From Planctomycetota bacterium (lineage in GTDB: Bacteria > Planctomycetota > JAJSAM01 > JAJVHW01): a stretch of 64,000 bases of DNA. The stretch's first letter is position 1; each line of letters starts with the position of its first letter. The notes beneath the pieces were generated by a model. It had not been told where the DNA came from and did no database searches. It was given only the letters and a program-made list of their open reading frames with translations. The stretch spans positions 1 to 64,000 of the forward strand of contig JAJRPF010000070.1 in assembly GCA_024280885.1 (NCBI GenBank). The letters run 5' to 3'. This document shows, in pieces, positions 42,523-50,208 of this stretch. A program made the translations under genes and the position numbers.

Positions 42523-44232
42523 ATGAGCGTGGGGCACCTCGTCGGGATCGACCTCGGAACGACGAATTCGTCGATCGCGTACACAGAGATGGGGCGTCAG
42601 CGCTGCGCGAAGGTCGAGCGCAACGACTTCGGGAGTGCGGTCATGCCCTCGTGCGTCGGCCTCCTCGCCAACGGGGAGCACGCCGTCGGCGCCAAAGCCC
42701 GCCGGTGTCTTGAACACGTCGGGAACTTCAAGCGGGGGATGGGACTTGGGAACGCGTACCCGCTCGGCGCCGGCCTGCTGTCACCGGTCGAGTTGAGCGC
42801 GATCGTCCTGCGGCGTCTACGCGAGGGCTTCGAGGCGACGGTTGGCCCCATCGATGGCGCCGTCATCACCGTGCCCGCGATGTTCGACGAACGTCAGCGT
42901 CGCGAGACCGTCGAGGCGGGGCTGGTTGCCGGGCTGAAGGTATTGCGCGTGATCAACGAGCCGAGCGCCGCAGCGATCGCGTACTCACTCTCCGAGCATC
43001 CGCCGACCGAGAACGCTGTCGTCATCGATTGGGGCGGCGGAACGCTGGACGTTTCGCTCCTCGACTGCGCCGACGACGTGCTCGACGTCAAGGCGAACGA
43101 CGGTGACATGCAACTCGGTGGCAAGGACGTGGATCGACTCATCCTCGGCGCGATGCGTGAGCGGTTGCGGGCCGAGGGCTACGCCGAGATCGATGACCCG
43201 GCTGACAACATCCACCTGGCCCTCATGGCCGAGGAAGTGAAAATCCACCTCGGTGAGGAGCCGGTCTGGACTGCCCCGATCATCCTGCCGCGCCAGAAGG
43301 TGATCGTGGACTTCGAGTTCACGCGGGGCGCGCTGGAACAGTTGCTCGACCCGATTCTGACGCGCGCGATGGAGGTCGTCGCGCGGCTCCTCACGAAGAA
43401 CCCTGGTGGGACGCTCGCGCCCTGCGACGTGCAGGATGTGATCTTGGTCGGCGGGACGTCACTCTTGCTCCCGTTCCAGGAGCGCGTCGAGCAGTTCTTC
43501 GGACGCCCCGGGCGATCGACGATCGACCCATTGGAGGTCGTGGCCCGCGGCGCGGCGTACCAGGCCCAGCACGCCAAGACGACGAGCACCGCCACGCTTC
43601 TCGCGATTCACAGCCTCACCATGAACCTCGGCATCAGTTACATGGGGCGCGATGGCGTCGGTGTGCTGCGTCTCGACCTCTTCTCGTGCCTGCTCCGGGC
43701 CGGCACGCGCATCCCGGCCAAGACGACCCATACGTTCGGCACCGTGAACGACGATCAGGAGCAGGTCGAGATCGAGATCTACGAACTCGACTCATTGCGC
43801 GAGCGCGTGTCCGGCAAGCCGTTCGACGTCCAGACAGTGCGTGGCTTCCCGCGCGGCCCGGCCGGGTCGTTCCAGATCGCCGTGACGTTCGAGTACAGCG
43901 TGGACCAGCGATTGACCGTGACCGTCGAGGTACCCGGCACCGACGTCCACAAGCGCTGGGTACCGCGCCACGCAGCCGCCCTCGCCGATCAGCGGCCGGC
44001 GGCCCGCCGGCGCGTGGACGCCGCATTCGGCGACGCGTTCGCGTCGTACCGTCCGCTCATCGCGCGGGCCGGAGCCGCGCTCTTGGGGCGGCCCGACGCG
44101 CCACGCACCGAGGCCGCGCTGGCCGACCTGGCAGCCGCCGTCGACGACAGCGACGCCGACGCGGCGGAGGCGTCGAAAGCCCAACTCCTGACGGCGATGT
44201 TCGACGAGGGCGTCGCCCTCGGTCCGGCGTGA
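42523..44232 (+). CDS. Divergent Hsp70/DnaK-like chaperone
   Basis: 569 residues from the ATG at 42523 (MSVGHLVG), with GAAGGA just upstream. The ATPase domain is intact: GIDLGTTNSSIAYT near residue 8, VINEPSAAAIAYSL near 145, VVIDWGGGTLDVSLL near 165, and the adenosine motif LVGGTSLLLPFQERV near 306. The substrate-binding beta domain (about 370-475) is recognisable (AGTRIPAKTTHTF). The C-terminal lid is short and alanine-rich, so the protein is some 70 residues shorter than DnaK and lacks its EEVD-like end. It is a second, specialised Hsp70 paired with the atypical J-protein; no GrpE is nearby. Confidence 0.88.
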   Translation: MSVGHLVGIDLGTTNSSIAYTEMGRQRCAKVERNDFGSAVMPSCVGLLANGEHAVGAKARRCLEHVGNFKRGMGLGNAYPLGAGLLSPVELSAIVLRRLREGFEATVGPIDGAVITVPAMFDERQRRETVEAGLVAGLKVLRVINEPSAAAIAYSLSEHPPTENAVVIDWGGGTLDVSLLDCADDVLDVKANDGDMQLGGKDVDRLILGAMRERLRAEGYAEIDDPADNIHLALMAEEVKIHLGEEPVWTAPIILPRQKVIVDFEFTRGALEQLLDPILTRAMEVVARLLTKNPGGTLAPCDVQDVILVGGTSLLLPFQERVEQFFGRPGRSTIDPLEVVARGAAYQAQHAKTTSTATLLAIHSLTMNLGISYMGRDGVGVLRLDLFSCLLRAGTRIPAKTTHTFGTVNDDQEQVEIEIYELDSLRERVSGKPFDVQTVRGFPRGPAGSFQIAVTFEYSVDQRLTVTVEVPGTDVHKRWVPRHAAALADQRPAARRRVDAAFGDAFASYRPLIARAGAALLGRPDAPRTEAALADLAAAVDDSDADAAEASKAQLLTAMFDEGVALGPA

Positions 44233-44349
44233 GTCTCGACGCACGCAGAGCCCCTGCGCGACTCACGCCCGGGGACGAACATGGAACACACGAACCGCCC
44301 AGAGAGCAGCGCTCAGCTACGCGGCGGCGGCATGCTGGGCGATCGGCAG

Positions 44350-44601
44350 TCAGCCTTCCGGACGCCGCTTCTTCGACGTCTTGAACTGCTTCTTGAGGTG
44401 CGGGATGTTGGCCCGTGAAATCCACTCCTCGCTGAACCCGCACGCCGCACACACGTACCGCATGACCTTTACCGAGTTCACCGCGCTGAAGATCGCTGTG
44501 CCAAGCGGGATGTTGTTTCCCGCTCCGAATGCGTCCGGCCGACCTGGGACGCGCATGATCTCTTCGCCACTACACTTCGGACACCTGCCAGTGGTCTTCA
44601 T
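44350..44601 (-). CDS. Small zinc-ribbon protein
   Basis: 83 residues from the ATG at 44601. Two CxxC knuckles, CPKC at residues 8-11 and CAAC near 51-54, form a zinc ribbon around a central segment. The tail is basic (KKQFKTSKKRRPEG). Such proteins often bind nucleic acid or act as small adaptors; the specific role is unknown. It converges with the Hsp70 gene and is followed upstream by an unoccupied 310 bp before tRNA-Leu. Confidence 0.7.
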   Translation of the reverse strand: MKTTGRCPKCSGEEIMRVPGRPDAFGAGNNIPLGTAIFSAVNSVKVMRYVCAACGFSEEWISRANIPHLKKQFKTSKKRRPEG

Positions 44602-44825
44602 GGTCTCCCAATTCCTGGCGCGGCCGAGCGCGCCCGACGCTTCAGGTCACGTCCGCGCGACCCTGGGGGGGCACTGGCAGACTCGACGCCGCCGCGCCCT
44701 CGTCCGCGCGGCGCACGCAGTGCGTCGTGCAGTGCGAAGCGTAGCGAGCACAGACAACGCCCAGCCCCCCGCGTCTCGCGCGATGGGGGAGCACCCTCGA
44801 TTGACGGCAGCATCGCGAGGCGCCC

Positions 44826-44906
44826 GCGGCCGCTCATCCCAGGCTCGCGGTCGATGGCGCTCGACGCTTCCGGCCGCCACCCCGCGAGCCTGGGATGGGC
44901 GGCCGC
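44826..44906 (-). terminator. Long inverted repeat behind tRNA-Leu
   Basis: A 25-bp inverted repeat, 44826-44850 against 44882-44906, has one mismatch that is G-U in RNA, and a 31-nt loop. It starts 8 bp beyond the 3' end of tRNA-Leu in the direction of its transcription, so it may be a terminator or processing structure. The rest of 44602-44913 shows nothing else. Confidence 0.6.
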
Positions 44907-44913
44907 GGGGGGC

Positions 44914-45000
44914 TGGTACCGGAGGTGGGAATTGAACCCACACGCCCGTTAAGGGCACAGGATTTTGAATCCCGCGCGTCTGCCATTCCGCCACTCCGGC
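44914..45000 (-). tRNA. tRNA-Leu (CAA)
   Basis: 87-nt class II tRNA on the minus strand. Acceptor GCCGGAG (5' end at 45000) pairs with CTCCGGT, with a G-U at the first pair. The anticodon loop ATTCAAAAT reads CAA. The variable arm is long (TGCCCTTAACGGGCG), the T-loop is TTCAATT, and the CCA is encoded at 44914-44916. Confidence 0.95.
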
Positions 45001-45068
45001 ACCGTTGGCCCCGATCAGCCTGCCCCCGTCAGCGAACACGAGCTGGCTCGTGCCCCCGCTCGTCGCCC

Positions 45069-45389
45069 TCAGGCGCCGAGGCCGAGAGAGCCTACATCGA
45101 GCTGCTCAATGAACTTCACTGCGAACGCCCTGATGACGCGAGAACCGTCAAAATATCTCTCGCCACGGAGGACCGTCCCGTCCTGCTTCACTGTGGAGCC
45201 GCCTGGCGTCTCGAACTCGACACAGCACGCTGCGTTGTCATCGACCACAGCCTCGAGATCGTCGGTGGCGAAGAATACGCCTCCGGCGCCGACGTTCTCG
45301 ACGATGCCGATGACGGCCGTGGCGCCACAGCGCAGGGTGGCCTCAAGGCGCGTATCGGTGCGCGGGTGAATTCGCCGCTCTCTACTCAT
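45069..45389 (-). CDS. PilZ-domain protein
   Basis: 106 residues, essentially one PilZ domain. The c-di-GMP loop is present as RRIHPR (RxxxR type, residues 5-10). The second motif, normally [D/N]xSxxG, appears as NVGAGG near 33 with glycine for serine, so binding may be weakened. The rest is the usual beta barrel (LEATLRCG, VFFATDDL, VLRGERY, AVKFIEQL). Signalling role inferred; no partner gene is adjacent. It lies upstream of tRNA-Leu on the same strand. Confidence 0.75.
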   Translation of the reverse strand: MSRERRIHPRTDTRLEATLRCGATAVIGIVENVGAGGVFFATDDLEAVVDDNAACCVEFETPGGSTVKQDGTVLRGERYFDGSRVIRAFAVKFIEQLDVGSLGLGA

Positions 45390-45543
45390 TCGCCACCTCG
45401 ATTTCTGATCCTTGCGCGAGCCTGCGGCACGAGAGCCTGACTCGACAAGGTCAAACTAACTCGCACAGGCTCGCATCGCCATGGAACCTCTCCATGGGTA
45501 TCGTGCGTCCTACCATTTGGATTGAGAGCACCGAGCGGACGTC

Positions 45544-46194
45544 ATGACCAATTGCCAGTATTCTGATTGCGAATCTTTGGGCCAAGAGGTTGTCAGCCTC
45601 GTCGGGGGAGATCTGTCCTCGTCGGAAGCCGACGCTCTGTACGCGCATGCAGTTTCCTGCCTGCCGTGTGGTCGGCTCGTCGCACGTCAGACGGCCTTGC
45701 TCACTGCGCTCCGCGAGCTTCCATCCGTGCCGGAATTCGAGGTCCTGGAGCCGGAATTGCCGATGGGACTGCCGATCGACGTTCGGATGGACGTTCGGAT
45801 GGACGTTCGGATGGACGTTCGGATGGACGTTCGGATGGACGCGCCGGCGTCGATCAACGCGAGTCGTCGGTCCACCGTGCGGCTCGCTGTCGCGGTCGCG
45901 TTGATGTCGGCCGCAGCGTTGCTCGTCGCTGTCCGCCTCGGTGGGGGGCTCACGAGTCCGAATTCGCCGCCGACGCAGCCGGGTTCGACCTCTCGGTCTG
46001 CTGCAATCGGCGAGGCTGGTACGGGCAAGACTGGGAGCGTTCCCGTCGAGATCCGCACAGTTCTTGCGTTCGAGGGGAGCGACCCGCGCGCCGACGACGA
46101 ACTGCTCGCGCTCACCGCTGGCGTCGAAGCGATCGTCATGCGTTGGCCGGCGGAGGACCGATGCGCGAACGGACTCTGCGCATCGGGTCGTTGA
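45544..46194 (+). CDS. Putative anti-sigma factor with N-terminal zinc finger
   Basis: 216 residues from the ATG at 45544. The N-terminus fits the anti-sigma zinc-finger pattern: C near residue 9, then GDLSSSEADALYAHAVSCLPC (H-x3-C-x2-C, about 34-42). A linker holds five DVRM repeats, then a single membrane helix (about 115-135, LAVAVALMSAAALLVAVRL) and an extracytoplasmic tail (about 136-216). It would hold an ECF sigma factor at the membrane, but no sigma gene lies next to it. The following gene is RseB-like and overlaps its 3' end, which supports the assignment. Confidence 0.7.
   Translation: MTNCQYSDCESLGQEVVSLVGGDLSSSEADALYAHAVSCLPCGRLVARQTALLTALRELPSVPEFEVLEPELPMGLPIDVRMDVRMDVRMDVRMDVRMDAPASINASRRSTVRLAVAVALMSAAALLVAVRLGGGLTSPNSPPTQPGSTSRSAAIGEAGTGKTGSVPVEIRTVLAFEGSDPRADDELLALTAGVEAIVMRWPAEDRCANGLCASGR
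45781..45840 (+). repeat. Perfect 12-bp tandem repeat, five units
   Basis: Five identical copies of GTTCGGATGGAC, with no mismatch. They encode (VRMD)5 between the zinc finger and the membrane helix of the anti-sigma-like protein. Confidence 0.97.
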
Positions 46195-47363
46195 TGCGCG
46201 TCCGTTGCGGTCGACTCATTCTCGGTACACGTCCCAGCCCGGAGCCATTCGTGGTGACCGTTGACCGGCCGAGACGGCCCGGGGTCGTGTGCAAGGCCAC
46301 GGCCTTCCTCCGTGGCGCCGCCGTCGCGGGGGCGTTGCTCACGTCGGCTTGCACCGATGGTTCGTCGCCCGACTCCCAGGCGCGGTCACCCGCTCCCAGC
46401 ACACCGATCGCTTCCGGAGCAGATCCCGCGCCCGACATCGTCGCTGACTCGCCGCTCGTGCGGATTGCGAAGGCCGAACGCGAGACGGTTTTCTCGGGCT
46501 GGAAGACGGCGACCTCTGGTCCCGAGGGCGGTCGTCAGACGCGGATGAAGGTCGCTCGGCTCGCCGACGGACGCACGTACATGGCGTGGGAGCAAGAGGG
46601 GCGCCAAGCCATGCGATGGGTGTACCGCAGTCGGCACCGCTGGATCGATGACCCGTCGCTCCTGGCTGCGAACTACGAGGTTGTGGACGTCTCGGATGAC
46701 GAGGCACCCATCGCCTGGCGTCCGGTGCGGCGGCTCGAGGTCCGGTCGCGCAACGCCGGGCGACCGTCGATGACTCTGATCGTCGATCGCGACACGTGGT
46801 TGGTCCTCGGCGAAGAGATCCGCGATTTCGAGGGCGTGCGGCGCTTCGCTTGGCATTTTGACACGATCGAATTCGACCCTGCCGAGGTTCCGGGCGAATG
46901 GCCCGCGGCGAAGAGCGTCGTCGTCACCGAGGATGGGCGGACGAACGGCTCGGCTGGCTCCGGCGATCCCGTTGCCTCTCGCGCGTCGGGCAGTTCCGGG
47001 AAGCCTGGCAGTGAGATTGCCGCCGATGCCGATGCCGGGGCCGACGCGGCGGACTCCCCGGCGCCGCGCGCCCTCCACGCAGACGCGCTCCCCGAGGGCT
47101 TCGTTCTGGTGGATCGCAAGCCCGCGCACGACGGCGGCGTCGCGGCATACTACAGCGACGGCTTGGCCGCGTTCGTGATCCGGCAGCGCGCCGTGCCCAT
47201 CACGTCGGCACCAGCGCGTCGCGAAGGCGAATTGAGCCGTCAGGCGTGTTCCGGACGCTCCGAGGTCTCCGCCGTCTTCGAGGGCATCGAGGTCTCGATT
47301 CTCGGAAATCTGCCGCTCCCGGAACTCGAGGCGATCGCCGCGAGTCTCCGCGTCGGCCCCTGA
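46161..47363 (+). CDS. RseB/MucB-like lipoprotein, sigma regulatory partner
   Basis: 400 residues from the ATG at 46161, which has a good GGAGGA and overlaps the anti-sigma gene by 34 bp. The lipoprotein signal (FLRGAAVAGALLTSAC) starts only near residue 43, so an internal start (ATG 46194 or GTG 46287) is possible. The mature part resembles MucB/RseB: a LolA-like domain (about 95-260: VFSGWKTATS, TLIVDRDTWLVLGEEIRDFEGVRRFAWHFDTIEFDPA), a low-complexity Ala/Asp/Gly linker, and a smaller C-terminal domain (about 310-400: LPEGFVLVDRKPAHDGGVAAYYSDGLAAF). RseB binds the periplasmic part of an anti-sigma factor and senses envelope damage. Confidence 0.75.
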   Translation: MRERTLRIGSLMRVRCGRLILGTRPSPEPFVVTVDRPRRPGVVCKATAFLRGAAVAGALLTSACTDGSSPDSQARSPAPSTPIASGADPAPDIVADSPLVRIAKAERETVFSGWKTATSGPEGGRQTRMKVARLADGRTYMAWEQEGRQAMRWVYRSRHRWIDDPSLLAANYEVVDVSDDEAPIAWRPVRRLEVRSRNAGRPSMTLIVDRDTWLVLGEEIRDFEGVRRFAWHFDTIEFDPAEVPGEWPAAKSVVVTEDGRTNGSAGSGDPVASRASGSSGKPGSEIAADADAGADAADSPAPRALHADALPEGFVLVDRKPAHDGGVAAYYSDGLAAFVIRQRAVPITSAPARREGELSRQACSGRSEVSAVFEGIEVSILGNLPLPELEAIAASLRVGP

Positions 47364-47691
47364 CCTCGAGGTTCTGCCCCGCGTGTCGTCTTTGCGCGGT
47401 CCTTCTCGCGCGCGTCCGATCCGACAAAATGCGTCGCTGCAAGATCGCTGCGCAGGCTCGGATCTCGGGCGCCGACGACGTCTCAAGCGGAAATCCCGGA
47501 TTCCCTGCTACCCGCCGGGGCTACAGGTCGTTGTTACTTCTGAAGCCCTGTCCGGGGCGCGGTCCCACGGGCCGACTTCGCTGTGATTTGACAGCGCGGC
47601 GGTGCGTGGACACTCGTGGCGACACAACTCGTGGCGACACTGGGTGGCGACACATTTGCGCGCGCTCCCCGGCTGGCCGGGAGGAATGAGC
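47364..47691. other. Leader region of the HEAT-repeat gene
   Basis: About 330 bp without a trusted gene. It holds a 15-bp tandem repeat at 47612-47654 (next entry) and a strong GGGAGGA ribosome-binding site at 47679-47685. Confidence 0.55.
47612..47654 (+). repeat. 15-bp tandem repeat in untranslated leader, nearly three units
   Basis: ACTCGTGGCGACACA, ACTCGTGGCGACACT and a partial GGGTGGCGACACA lie about 40-80 bp before the start of the HEAT-repeat gene. Confidence 0.85.
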
Positions 47692-49707
47692 ATGAGTCAG
47701 AAGTCACTCTTCGTCTTCGCCGTATTGGTCGTTGCGCTTGGCTATGCGGGCCCGGCGCAGGCCGAGCGTCTCTACGGCAACTATCGCGGCCCCGAGGACG
47801 CCAAGGCCGCGGACACGTCGCAAGACCAGAACACCGCGACGGGCTCGGGCGAGATCGACGCGGGTGGTCCGTCCGGTGGCGACTCCTCTGACGGTTCCGG
47901 TGGGATCGGAGATGGTGGGGGCGGCAGCGACGGCGGCGGTGGTGGCGACGACAGTGGCGGTGGCGGTGACGATAGCGGTGGGGGCGGCGAAGACAGCGGC
48001 TCCGACATCGGCGGCGGCAGCAGCGGCTCCGACGGCTCGAGTGCTGGTGGTGCCGAGGACTCCGGAAGTGGGCTCTCGACGGGCGGCAGTTCAGGCGGCG
48101 GTCGCGGCAAGCGCAGCGCTGCGTCCCGGACCGAGAAATTCGAGCTGGTGTCGTGGTTCTTCGAACACAACCGCGAGGAGTTTGTCTACCGCGTTGCCGC
48201 GGAACGGAACCGTCGTATTCAACTCCCGTTCGGAACCACGGCGGCCGTGTTCACGCGCCTGCCTCGCGATGAGCGCGTTCGCTCTCCGGTCACTCCGGAG
48301 GATCGCGAGCGCATCTTCGACATCCTGAAGACGGCGACGATCGACAAGGACAGCGTCGTCCGCGACGCTGCCGTCATCGCGCTCGGGAAGCTCGGGACGC
48401 CGCAGGCCGTCGCGGTCCTGCTTGAGCGCCTGCGCCTCGAGTCCGCCAAGGACGTGAAGCAGGACACTATTCTCGCGCTCGGCCTCACGCGCTCCCCAGA
48501 CGTGATCGAGCCCCTGATCACCCATGTGAAGGTGCGAGGCATGACGCCGTTCGCGCTCATGGCGCTCGGAATCTCGGGAGACAAGGAGCGGGCGGGGCCG
48601 GTCCTGGTCGAGTTCTTCGAGAAGCACGTAAGGCGCGGCAAGTCGGTCGAGGATCTCGCCTGCACGGCGGTCGCTCTGGGCGCGCTTGACTATGAGCCAG
48701 CCGTCCCTCTCCTCGCCAAGAGTCTCAAGCAAAAGAAGCTCAAGGACCTGGTGAAGGTCTACATCTGCGAGGCGCTCGGCCGGATCGGTGGCGACGCCGC
48801 CAAGTCGGCGTTGCTGAAAGCCGCTGGCGCCAAGGGCGTCGAGGTCCCTCGGGCAGCCGTTCTTGCTCTCGGGGGCATTCCCGACGCCGACGTGCTGAAG
48901 TTCCTGACGGGCAAGGACGGCATGAAGGGCAACTCGAACTCGTTGCTGTCCGGGTTCGCTGCGATCGCTGCGGGAACGATCATGGAGCAACTTCCCGAGA
49001 GTGAGTGGCGGAAGACGCCCGCGATGATCCGAGAGATCGCGTCGTCACCGAACAAGAACAAGATCAAGGCGCAGTACGCGAACCTGGCGTTGGCCCTCTT
49101 CGGAGGCTTCGACGCCGAGATGCGTCGCTTCTACGTGGAGTCTCTCTCCGGAGCGTCGATCGATCCGAATACGCTCAGTTCGATGGCGATGGCTGCTGGT
49201 GTCGGCGGCCTGACCGACATGGAGCCGATGCTTGCCGAGATCGCCGGGTCCGTCAGCCGCGACCCGAAGCTTGGCAGCTATGCCGCGATGGCGCTCGGCA
49301 TGATCGGATCGGGTGGCCCCAAGCGCGTGACGCAACTGCGCAAAATCTACGCTGATATTGAGCGACCGGACGTCCGTCGCGGCGCCGTGCTCTCGCTCGG
49401 ACTCGTCGGAGATCGCAGCGACGTTGGGTTCCTGCTCACCGTGATCAAGGAGACCGAGGACAAGTGGATTGCGCGGTACACGCGCGGTTCGGCCGTCGCG
49501 GCGCTCGGACTGATCGGCGATGGCGAGAGCGTGGCGAGGATCCAAGAGTTGCTCAGCGACCGTGATCCGCGAACGCGTGCGTTCGCAGTCACGGCACTCG
49601 GATTTCTCGCCGACAAGGACCAGGTCCCACGTCTGGCGACGCTCTTCGGCCGCAACAACTTCCGGGTCGAGTTCCCGGCGATCAAGGCGGTCATGGGACA
49701 GCTCTGA
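47692..49707 (+). CDS. Exported HEAT-repeat protein with Gly/Asp/Ser-rich linker
   Basis: 671 residues from the ATG at 47692, which has GGAGGA at the right distance; the ATG at 47686 overlaps that site. A classical signal peptide (SLFVFAVLVVALGYAGPAQA) precedes a 100-residue low-complexity stretch (about 45-145) of glycine, aspartate and serine. A folded helical region follows, with many HEAT-like pairs (about 200-670: VVRDAAVIALGKLGTPQAVAVLLERL, AAMALGMIGSGGPKRVTQL, GSAVAALGLIGDGESVARIQELL). It is a scaffold by type; the partner is unknown. An extended hairpin follows the stop. Longer in-frame starts would put the 15-bp leader repeat into protein and hide the signal peptide. Confidence 0.82.
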   Translation: MSQKSLFVFAVLVVALGYAGPAQAERLYGNYRGPEDAKAADTSQDQNTATGSGEIDAGGPSGGDSSDGSGGIGDGGGGSDGGGGGDDSGGGGDDSGGGGEDSGSDIGGGSSGSDGSSAGGAEDSGSGLSTGGSSGGGRGKRSAASRTEKFELVSWFFEHNREEFVYRVAAERNRRIQLPFGTTAAVFTRLPRDERVRSPVTPEDRERIFDILKTATIDKDSVVRDAAVIALGKLGTPQAVAVLLERLRLESAKDVKQDTILALGLTRSPDVIEPLITHVKVRGMTPFALMALGISGDKERAGPVLVEFFEKHVRRGKSVEDLACTAVALGALDYEPAVPLLAKSLKQKKLKDLVKVYICEALGRIGGDAAKSALLKAAGAKGVEVPRAAVLALGGIPDADVLKFLTGKDGMKGNSNSLLSGFAAIAAGTIMEQLPESEWRKTPAMIREIASSPNKNKIKAQYANLALALFGGFDAEMRRFYVESLSGASIDPNTLSSMAMAAGVGGLTDMEPMLAEIAGSVSRDPKLGSYAAMALGMIGSGGPKRVTQLRKIYADIERPDVRRGAVLSLGLVGDRSDVGFLLTVIKETEDKWIARYTRGSAVAALGLIGDGESVARIQELLSDRDPRTRAFAVTALGFLADKDQVPRLATLFGRNNFRVEFPAIKAVMGQL

Positions 49708-49736
49708 TCGGCGACTGGTCTTCGAACGAGTTTTCA

Positions 49737-49772
49737 ATGGACCCCGCACGGCGACCGCCGCGCGGGGTCCAT
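49737..49772. terminator. Hairpin between convergent genes
   Basis: ATGGACCCCGC pairs with GCGGGGTCCAT around an inner CGGCGACCG hairpin. It lies 30 bp behind the HEAT gene and before the end of the convergent lipoprotein gene. Confidence 0.65.
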
Positions 49773-49836
49773 TCGCGTCTGACGTGACGCTCCCAATCCT
49801 CGGTCGGCTGGGCGCGTCCCCCGCTTGGCTGTAACC

Positions 49837-50208
49837 TCAGGGGTCGGGTCGACAACGCGGACAGGGCTGGTAGCCGCCATCCACCGCGTCGTAGGGCGAG
49901 ACGAAGAGGACTCGCTGCGCCTGTGCGACGTCGGTGAGTTCATCGCACGCGGCGTCGTGGAAGACCTGTGACGCGTGGACGCCGATGACCTGCGTCGCGA
50001 CGTCAACGGCCCTACCGGTTCTTCGCGGTGGCTCGACGGAGAGCTGTTCGCGGTCCGTCATACGCTGTTCGAGAGTCCGCCCCCGCTCGGAATCGGGAGG
50101 GCGCCGTCGGCCCAGGGGCCGCTTGCCGGTATGCTGCACAGGCGCGTGGCATGCGCTGAGGACCAGTACGGACGCCAAGATGGACGCGAGGAGGGGTAGC
50201 GGACGCAT
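49837..50208 (-). CDS. Lipoprotein with Ada-type zinc-binding motif
   Basis: 123 residues from the ATG at 50208. A lipoprotein signal ends in LVLSAC (cysteine near residue 20). A basic linker follows. The C-terminal 50 residues carry the pattern FHDAACDEL then GGYQPCPRCRP: H/C and CxxC spaced as in the Ada metal-binding domain found on many secreted nucleases and envelope proteins. Its own ribosome-binding site (AGAAGAG) would lie inside the divergent gene, because the two start codons overlap in CATG (50206-50209). Confidence 0.7.
   Translation of the reverse strand: MRPLPLLASILASVLVLSACHAPVQHTGKRPLGRRRPPDSERGRTLEQRMTDREQLSVEPPRRTGRAVDVATQVIGVHASQVFHDAACDELTDVAQAQRVLFVSPYDAVDGGYQPCPRCRPDP

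Noticed and set aside
45781-45840. CRISPR-like array
   Set aside because: Head-to-tail 12-bp units with no spacers, in a coding frame.
47602-47691. N-terminal extension of the HEAT protein through the 15-bp repeats
   Set aside because: It would bury the signal peptide, and a strong GGAGGA marks the ATG at 47692.
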